10,912 bases of DNA from Candidatus Bathyarchaeota archaeon (GTDB lineage: Archaea > Thermoproteota > Bathyarchaeia > Bathyarchaeales > DTEX01), in contig PIYJ01000043.1 in NCBI GenBank assembly GCA_003601725.1, forward strand, positions 1 through 10,912, written 5' to 3'. The notes under the pieces were generated by a model. That model ran no database searches. It had not been told where the DNA came from and saw nothing but the letters and a program-made list of their open reading frames with translations. This document shows positions 6,891 to 10,912 of the stretch, one piece after another (position 1 is the first letter of the stretch; every line of letters starts with the position of its first letter). A program made the translations under genes and the position numbers.

Positions 6891-6896
6891 TTTTTT
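6891..6896 (+). terminator. T-tract, possible archaeal terminator of alaX
   Basis: A run of six T lies about 50 bases after the alaX stop, with no convincing hairpin before it. Archaeal RNA polymerase can terminate at T-tracts alone, and a TATA-like box for the next gene follows at 6924. Confidence 0.3.
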
Positions 6897-6923
6897 AGGG
6901 AACAACTATTTTAGAAACTAAAG

Positions 6924-6933
6924 TACTTTAAAG
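6924..6933 (+). promoter_or_regulatory. TATA-like box for the TtuA-like gene
   Basis: TACTTTAAAG is centred about 26 bases before a predicted transcript start near 6954. This leaves a leader of about 20 bases containing GGAG (6959-6962) ahead of the ATG at 6974. Confidence 0.4.
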
Positions 6934-6973
6934 GCTCGTCGCCTCTTCATATGGGAATGGAGCTTCAAGGTTC

Positions 6974-7915
6974 ATGCCGATCAAATGTAGAAAATGCCAT
7001 TCAGCGGATGCGGAGATAAGCCTTCCTTATGCCGGATTATCCCTCTGCCCTGAGTGTTTTCTAGACTACTATGTTAAGAGGATTAAGCGGACAGTTGAAA
7101 AGTATAGAATGTTCAGAGAGGACGAGCCAGTCGGGGTTGCCATATCAGGCGGTAAAGACAGCGCTGCCCTTCTCCACGGACTCCGCAGAGCATTTCCAGA
7201 TCAAGAATTTGTGGGGCTTTACGTCAACTTAGGAATCCCAGAATATTCAGATCACTGCCAAGAAAAGGCTGAGAAGCTTGCCGATTTGGTGGATGTTGAG
7301 TTTCACGTTTTTGACCTTAAGAAAGAAGAAGGCATAAGCCTAAACGATTTCAGAAGGACGGTTTTTAAGAAGAAGATATGCTCAGTCTGCGGGACCATAA
7401 AGAGGCATACGTTTGAAGAACTCGCTAAAAGGGCGGGAGTGAAAGTTCTGGCAACAGGGCACAACATGGATGATATCCTCGGCTTCATGTTTAACAACTT
7501 CTTTTCTGGACAATGGCCGCAGCTAATCCGGCTTAAACCAGTCCTGCCGCCTCCAACTCCAGGATTGACACGGAAAATAAAGCCGCTGATCAGAACTCCC
7601 GAGCGGGAAAGCCTCCTCTACTGTTTATACGCGGAGGTTCCTTTCAGAGAGATGGATTGCCCCTACTCTCGGGGAACAAAGACAAAGGAGAGATTGAGGA
7701 TGCTGGAGACATTATCGCAGGATAACCCGAACTTTAGACATCAGGCCCTAAGAATCTTCCTGAAACTCTCGAAGATCCTTGAAAGAGACATCGAACAACC
7801 AAGCATCGTACCATGCACAAACTGCGGCTTCCCATCCCTCAATGGAACCTGCGCATACTGCAAACGAATCGCCTACATCAAAAAAGTTCTATCAAAAGAT
7901 ACAGAAGAAAAATAA
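6974..7915 (+). CDS. TtuA/Ncs6-type tRNA 2-thiolation ATPase
   Basis: This 313-residue protein has the TtuA architecture: an N-terminal zinc ribbon (Cys5, Cys8, Cys25, Cys28), a PP-loop ATP pyrophosphatase domain with AISGGKDSAALLHGL (P-loop 58-63), and a C-terminal zinc ribbon (Cys281, Cys284, Cys293, Cys296). The three cysteines expected to hold the 4Fe-4S cluster are present: Cys136 and Cys139 in KKICSVCGTIKRHTF and Cys229 in MDCPYSRG. Such enzymes adenylate a tRNA uridine and replace O2 with sulfur, at U54 (TtuA) or U34 (Ncs6). TGHNMDDILG (161-170) departs from the common TGHNxDDE form, with Ile after the two Asp, so this may be a divergent paralog. The start MPIKCRKC is the family N-terminus and is preceded by GGAG. 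No sulfur-carrier gene is adjacent; the gene converges with DUF116. Confidence 0.88.
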   Translation: MPIKCRKCHSADAEISLPYAGLSLCPECFLDYYVKRIKRTVEKYRMFREDEPVGVAISGGKDSAALLHGLRRAFPDQEFVGLYVNLGIPEYSDHCQEKAEKLADLVDVEFHVFDLKKEEGISLNDFRRTVFKKKICSVCGTIKRHTFEELAKRAGVKVLATGHNMDDILGFMFNNFFSGQWPQLIRLKPVLPPPTPGLTRKIKPLIRTPERESLLYCLYAEVPFREMDCPYSRGTKTKERLRMLETLSQDNPNFRHQALRIFLKLSKILERDIEQPSIVPCTNCGFPSLNGTCAYCKRIAYIKKVLSKDTEEK

Positions 7916-7925
7916 CATCATGAAT

Positions 7926-7948
7926 TAAAAAAGGAAAGTTTCATTCCT
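7926..7948 (-). terminator. Hairpin plus T-run, likely terminator of the DUF116 gene
   Basis: Read on the minus strand, AGGAA and TTCCT form a five-pair stem with a seven-base loop, followed directly by a T-run of about six. It lies about 40 bases after the DUF116 stop, in the gap between the two convergent genes. The stem is short, so termination may depend mainly on the T-run. Confidence 0.4.
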
Positions 7949-7989
7949 GATTTCAAAATTAAGAAGAAGAGACAACTAATGGTTCAGCA

Positions 7990-8610
7990 TCATCTGCGTA
8001 AAATTCTCTCTAGGGCTTCCATATCAAATCTTGTGTTTGCACATCCATTCTTTATCAGGGGCACGGCTCTTCCAGGCAACTTTAGCTTGTTCAGCAGATT
8101 CGCAGCGAGCCTTATCTCCATTCCGCATGCGACGCCTACGACGGCTTCATAACGTTTCTTCTCCAGGATCTCCTTTAAGCATGAGCCTCCGGGGATCACG
8201 TAAACGTCGTATCCATACTTTTCTCCTAGAAGTGTTGCTTGATGTATGGGGCAGTCTTGGGAGCAATGTGAGCATCGGTAGGTTGGGATCTCCGGGTTGA
8301 AAGTTGCCTTGCATCGGCTGTCCATGAATTTTCTTGAGCAATGTGGAAGGAAAAGAGCTCTTCTCTTCACTTTTAAAAAGCTGGTCTTGACTCGCATATT
8401 CATGATTTGGACGTCGATGAAGTCTTCCATCAGTCTTATAGCATCTGAAAGGTCAAGCCCCGTCAGCTCGCGGATCCTAAACTTCTCAATGAGGTAACGA
8501 GCAGCATCACCAACTCTCTTATGTATCCTCTTATCATAGGATATTCTTGCAACCTCTTGGAAGAAGGCTCTAGAAATCTTTGTCAGATCGAAACTGAACG
8601 GATACGGCAT
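7990..8610 (-). CDS. DUF116 family cysteine-rich protein
   Basis: This 206-residue protein matches DUF116, a family found mostly in archaea and anaerobic bacteria with no settled function. After a helical N-terminal region come the conserved cysteines: FLPHCSRKFMDSRC (Cys91, Cys100), YRCSHCSQDCPIH (Cys113, Cys116, Cys120), IPGGSCLK (Cys144), GVACGME (Cys162) and KNGCANT (Cys190). The spacing suggests iron-sulfur or zinc binding; no membrane segment or signal peptide is seen. The ATG at 8610 is chosen over an in-frame TTG at 8628 because a TATA-like box centred near 8639 would put the transcript start almost exactly at 8610, giving a leaderless mRNA. It stands alone between a convergent TtuA-like gene and a divergent tpi operon. 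Calling it DUF116 is secure; any role is not. Confidence 0.85.
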   Translation of the reverse strand: MPYPFSFDLTKISRAFFQEVARISYDKRIHKRVGDAARYLIEKFRIRELTGLDLSDAIRLMEDFIDVQIMNMRVKTSFLKVKRRALFLPHCSRKFMDSRCKATFNPEIPTYRCSHCSQDCPIHQATLLGEKYGYDVYVIPGGSCLKEILEKKRYEAVVGVACGMEIRLAANLLNKLKLPGRAVPLIKNGCANTRFDMEALERILRR

Positions 8611-8634
8611 AAGAACATCATGAAACAAACATAA

Positions 8635-8645
8635 CTATTTAACCT
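8635..8645 (-). promoter_or_regulatory. TATA-like box for the DUF116 gene
   Basis: On the minus strand this reads AGGTTAAATAG, with its centre about 29 bases before the ATG at 8610. The spacing predicts a leaderless transcript, common in archaea, and there is no Shine-Dalgarno-like sequence at that start. Confidence 0.5.
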
Positions 8646-8706
8646 TTACACCAACCATCAAAAAGGCCGAAAAAGATTCTCTGAGACAAATAAAGACAGA
8701 AAAAGC

Positions 8707-8756
8707 CATTTCGGGCCATTTTGAGACACTTTCAGACATTTCGGGACACTTGATAC
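8707..8756. repeat. Tandem array of 10-base units
   Basis: Five consecutive 10-base units read CATTTCGGGC, CATTTTGAGA, CACTTTCAGA, CATTTCGGGA and CACTTGATAC, with approximate consensus CAYTTYSRGA; the last unit is weak. Two earlier units in register, CAAATAAAGA (8687) and CAGAAAAAGC (8697), show faint resemblance. The period matches one turn of DNA, so a protein binding it would meet each unit on the same face. Units 1 and 4 share CATTTCGGG exactly, 30 bases apart. Confidence 0.6.
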
Positions 8757-8910
8757 AAAAGAAACGGACTCGGAACATAAAAGGCGGAAAGAAAACAAAA
8801 GATCACACGAAGAAAAAAATTCCACGGCACAAAAAGCGAATATTTCTCTAAAAGGGCGAATATGTGAATAGATATCCTTTTTTAGAGGAAAGAGTAAAAA
8901 ACAGCAGTCT

Positions 8911-8935
8911 CGATATAGAATCTCTTGAAAGATTC
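8911..8935 (+). promoter_or_regulatory. tpi promoter with operator-like inverted repeat
   Basis: CGATATAGAA (8911-8920) is a TATA-like box about 26 bases before a predicted start near 8941, giving a leader of about eight bases. It is overlapped at its end by a perfect inverted repeat, GAATCT (8918-8923), six bases, AGATTC (8930-8935). A repressor bound there would block TBP/TFB or polymerase. Confidence 0.4.
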
Positions 8936-8948
8936 GTGGAAGTGAAGT

Positions 8949-9638
8949 ATGTTGGTCGAGATAAGAACCCCAATAGTAATTGTGAATTTTAAAACGTACG
9001 CTGAAGGAACCGGTAAGAAAGCCTTGGAGCTGGCTAAAGCCGCGGAGGATGTAAGCCGAGAAACCGGAATATGCTTCGCAGTTGCACCCCAATTCGTCGA
9101 TATACCTACGATTGTACATCAAGTCGACATACCAGTCTTCGCTCAGCACATAGACCCAATCAAGCCTGGAAGCCACACTGGACATATTCTCCCAGAGGCA
9201 GTAAAGGAGGCTGGAGCAATCGGCACACTGATCAACCATTCGGAACGTCGATTAAGGCTGGCTGATATTGACGCCGCCATCACGCGAGCCTGTGAGCTCA
9301 ACCTAGTCACCGTGACCTGTACGAATAACACGTCTGTCAGCGCAGCTGCAGCAGCCTTGAATCCAGACATGATCGCTGTGGAGCCTCCGGAGCTTATAGG
9401 CACGGGAATCCCAGTCTCGAAGGCTCAGCCTGAAGTTGTGACGAGCACCGTTGAATCGGTTAAAAGAATCAACCCGGACGTTACGGTTCTCTGCGGAGCG
9501 GGCATAACAAGCGGAGAAGACGTCGCGGCGGCTTTGAAGCTTGGAACCGAAGGCGTCCTAGTTGCAAGCGGAATAGTCAAGGCGAAGGATCCCCGTAAAG
9601 TCATGAAGGAATTTGCTGAAGCATCCAAAAGCGTCTAA
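8949..9638 (+). CDS. tpiA: Triosephosphate isomerase, archaeal type
   Basis: This 229-residue protein is the compact archaeal form of the glycolytic and gluconeogenic enzyme that interconverts glyceraldehyde 3-phosphate and dihydroxyacetone phosphate; bacterial and eukaryotic forms are about 250. All catalytic residues are present: Asn13 and Lys15 in IVNFKTY, His97 in INHSERR, and Glu145 in MIAVEPPELIGTG. The phosphate-gripping loops GTGIPVSKAQP (151-161) and LCGAGITSGED (181-191) are intact, followed by GVLVASGIVKAKDP near the C-terminus. The ATG is preceded by GGAAGTGA (8938-8945). It opens an operon with the DUF89 gene (33-base gap) and the CDP-alcohol phosphatidyltransferase. Since dihydroxyacetone phosphate is the precursor of the archaeal lipid backbone glycerol-1-phosphate, linkage to a lipid head-group enzyme is sensible. 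An inverted repeat in the promoter suggests regulation. Confidence 0.96.
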   Translation: MLVEIRTPIVIVNFKTYAEGTGKKALELAKAAEDVSRETGICFAVAPQFVDIPTIVHQVDIPVFAQHIDPIKPGSHTGHILPEAVKEAGAIGTLINHSERRLRLADIDAAITRACELNLVTVTCTNNTSVSAAAAALNPDMIAVEPPELIGTGIPVSKAQPEVVTSTVESVKRINPDVTVLCGAGITSGEDVAAALKLGTEGVLVASGIVKAKDPRKVMKEFAEASKSV

Positions 9639-9671
9639 AGATCCATTCATCCCATCCAAGAGGCAAACCAC

Positions 9672-10574
9672 TTGAAGGTCACCCTTGACTGCGCACTCTG
9701 CTCCTTCAAAAGAGGATGCATGGAGATCCTCGAAGCAACAAAGGATCCAGAGATCCAGCTCGAAGCCGTTCAGAGACTTCTATGCTTGCTCTGTGAGGAA
9801 TTTAAGCCCACAGCGGTGCCAGCGGTCATCGGAACCATGAGGGAAAGGCTGATCAGAGAGGTAACGGGGAACCCCGACCCGTACGCTGAGAAGAAGCGGA
9901 TCTGCAACCGGGAAGCCTTAAGGATTCTGCCATATGCTGAGAGGGTTATTTCGTCAAGGCAAGACGCGGAATCACGTTTTCGAATGGCATGCCTCGTAGC
10001 TATCGTCGGAAACATCATTGAATTCGGTATTCCAGGACATGAATTCACATTCGAAGAGATCAACCAGCTCATCCAAAGAGCTGAGAACGAATTAGCCATA
10101 GATGATCTTTCAGAAGCCTTCAAGATTGCGCAGAAAGCCAAGTTGATTCTTCTTTTAACCGATAATGCAGGGGAGATTGCCTTTGACACTCTGCTTGTAA
10201 AGGAGCTGAAGAAGATCGCGAAGAATGGAAAGGTAATCGTCGGAGTTAAGGGGAAACCCGCCATTAATGATGCTACTTTAGAGGATGCATTATCAGTTGG
10301 GATGGATAAAGTTGCAGATGAAATAGTGACAACAGGATCAGACGTTATAGGGTTAATCCCCTCAGAATGCAGCAGCGACTTCCTCAACGTGTACGAAGCC
10401 TCAGACTTCGTGATAGCGAAGGGGATGGCTTACGCAGAGACATTAACAGAACTCGAACTTAGAAAGCCTCATCTCCTATTGCTGAGAACTAAATGCCCCA
10501 CCGTGGCGGGATATTTCAAAGTGCCAAGATACAGAAACGTGGCGAAACTCATCCTAAAGAATTTTGAGCAATAA
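9672..10574 (+). CDS. DUF89 family (ARMT1-like) metal-dependent phosphatase-like protein
   Basis: This 300-residue protein belongs to the DUF89 family, several members of which are metal-dependent phosphatases thought to remove damaged or surplus sugar phosphates; a carboxyl-methyltransferase activity has also been proposed for the human member. The archaeal form starts with a cysteine motif, LDCALCSFKRGC (Cys7, Cys10, Cys16). The metal site is LLLTDNAGEIAFD (Asp164, Asn165), with KPAINDATLEDA (205-216 region beginning near 195) and TTGSDVIG as further conserved blocks, and KGMAYAETL near 250-259. The TTG start is supported by GAGG (9660-9663), eight bases ahead, and gives the expected N-terminus. 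It sits between tpi and a phosphatidyltransferase, so a sugar- or polyol-phosphate substrate is a reasonable inference, but none can be named. Confidence 0.85.
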   Translation: MKVTLDCALCSFKRGCMEILEATKDPEIQLEAVQRLLCLLCEEFKPTAVPAVIGTMRERLIREVTGNPDPYAEKKRICNREALRILPYAERVISSRQDAESRFRMACLVAIVGNIIEFGIPGHEFTFEEINQLIQRAENELAIDDLSEAFKIAQKAKLILLLTDNAGEIAFDTLLVKELKKIAKNGKVIVGVKGKPAINDATLEDALSVGMDKVADEIVTTGSDVIGLIPSECSSDFLNVYEASDFVIAKGMAYAETLTELELRKPHLLLLRTKCPTVAGYFKVPRYRNVAKLILKNFEQ

Positions 10575-10604
10575 CGGCTATAGATTAAGACGGAAAGACA
10601 GAAA

Positions 10605-10912
10605 TTGCTCACAAAGATCAAAAAAAAGATCCAATCCTTACTTAAAGCCGAGGCGGCAATAGCGAACAGAATCGGATTAACACCTAACCATCTCAGCATC
10701 GCCGGCGTACTCCTCGGCGTACTCTCCGGCATATTCTACTGGCTTGCAGGGATAAACCGGTTAGACCCCGTGAAAGGCCAATCTTACCTCTTCGGGGCCG
10801 TCGTCTTCCTTCTCAGTTCAGGATTCTTCGACGCCTTAGACGGAGTCCTAGCTAGACTCTACAAAAAGACATCCATCCGCGGGGGATTCTTGGATTCTCT
10901 GCTGGATCGATA
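10605..10912 (+). CDS. CDP-alcohol phosphatidyltransferase, partial (archaetidylinositol phosphate synthase-like)
   Basis: The frame is open to the right edge, giving about 102 residues of an enzyme that transfers a phospholipid moiety from a CDP-lipid to an alcohol at the membrane. The full family motif D-x2-D-G-x2-A-R-x8-G-x3-D-x3-D is present: Asp76, Asp79, Gly80, Ala83, Arg84, Gly93, Asp97 and Asp101. Two hydrophobic stretches, about 30-49 and 60-75, fit the first membrane helices. LTPNHLSIAGVLLG (25-38) is the usual N-terminal block. The TTG start at 10605 is preferred: GGAAAG lies seven bases ahead and a TAG stop occurs in frame at 10581. The gene follows DUF89 by 30 bases and completes the tpi operon. 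The N-terminus suggests archaetidylinositol phosphate synthase, but the head group cannot be fixed from this fragment. Confidence 0.88.
   Translation, partial: MLTKIKKKIQSLLKAEAAIANRIGLTPNHLSIAGVLLGVLSGIFYWLAGINRLDPVKGQSYLFGAVVFLLSSGFFDALDGVLARLYKKTSIRGGFLDSLLDR

Larger units (their letters stand above)
8646..8948. other. Long A-rich intergenic region ahead of tpi
   Basis: This 303-base stretch between divergent genes holds no gene I can support. A plus-strand frame is open from about 8626 to 8851 and reads lysine-rich residues, but it has no ATG or plausible start near its beginning. The region holds the 10-base tandem array at 8707-8756, a long A-rich tract around 8755-8840, a T6 run near 8878-8883, and the tpi promoter with an inverted repeat. 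Confidence 0.6.

Noticed and set aside
8707..8756. CRISPR-like repeats
   Set aside because: Units are 10 bases with no spacers and no cas genes nearby.
8626..8851. Open lysine-rich plus-strand frame across the 10-base repeats
   Set aside because: There is no ATG or plausible start near its beginning and the repeat period explains the repeated ISGH residues; treated as non-coding.
8658..9239. Minus-strand open frame of 193 residues across the tpi 5' end
   Set aside because: It overlaps the opposite strand of a clear triosephosphate isomerase and the A-rich gap, with no family motifs or ribosome binding site.
9770..10387. Minus-strand open frame of 205 residues
   Set aside because: It is entirely antisense to the DUF89 gene; its composition is that of a reverse-frame shadow.

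Overview
The window looks archaeal, most likely from a Bathyarchaeia-like or related TACK lineage; the lineage is an inference from overall protein character, not from a marker gene. The evidence is a short archaeal-type triosephosphate isomerase, a TtuA/Ncs6-type tRNA thiolase, a free-standing AlaX editing protein, DUF116 and archaeal DUF89 proteins, a CDP-alcohol phosphatidyltransferase of the archaeal lipid type, GGTGA-type ribosome binding sites and TATA-like boxes about 25-30 bases ahead of starts. Genes are compact, with several TTG and GTG starts.

Layout. Bases 1-438 hold no intact gene: there are coding-looking but frame-broken pieces on the minus strand, then an imperfect inverted repeat (366-451) that overlaps the end of a truncated sugar isomerase/epimerase-like gene (439-606, minus). 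Upstream of that remnant on the same strand is a complete DegT/StrS-type PLP aminotransferase (664-1965). Divergent from it is a three-gene plus-strand operon (2143-4871): RidA, a SelA/DgaE-like PLP lyase and a dihydroorotase-like amidohydrolase. Their chemistry fits a route in which an N-acyl or cyclic amide substrate is opened, ammonia is eliminated by the PLP enzyme, and RidA hydrolyses the enamine/imine released.

The middle part (4912-8610) is a set of cysteine-rich or translation-related single genes: an L-2-amino-thiazoline-4-carboxylate hydrolase-like protein (minus), a YkgJ-type cysteine-cluster protein, AlaX, a TtuA-like tRNA thiolase and DUF116 (minus). Each appears to have its own promoter.

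The right part (8949-10912) is a plus-strand operon: triosephosphate isomerase, a DUF89 metal-dependent phosphatase-like protein and a CDP-alcohol phosphatidyltransferase cut by the window edge. It plausibly links triose-phosphate metabolism to phospholipid head-group synthesis. The 338-base gap ahead of it (8611-8948) holds the DUF116 promoter, a tandem array of 10-base units (8707-8756) and an operator-like inverted repeat between the tpi TATA-like box and its start codon.

The most unusual items are the 10-base helically phased array, the inverted repeat at the breakpoint of the isomerase remnant, and the RidA / SelA-like / amidohydrolase operon whose substrate is unknown.
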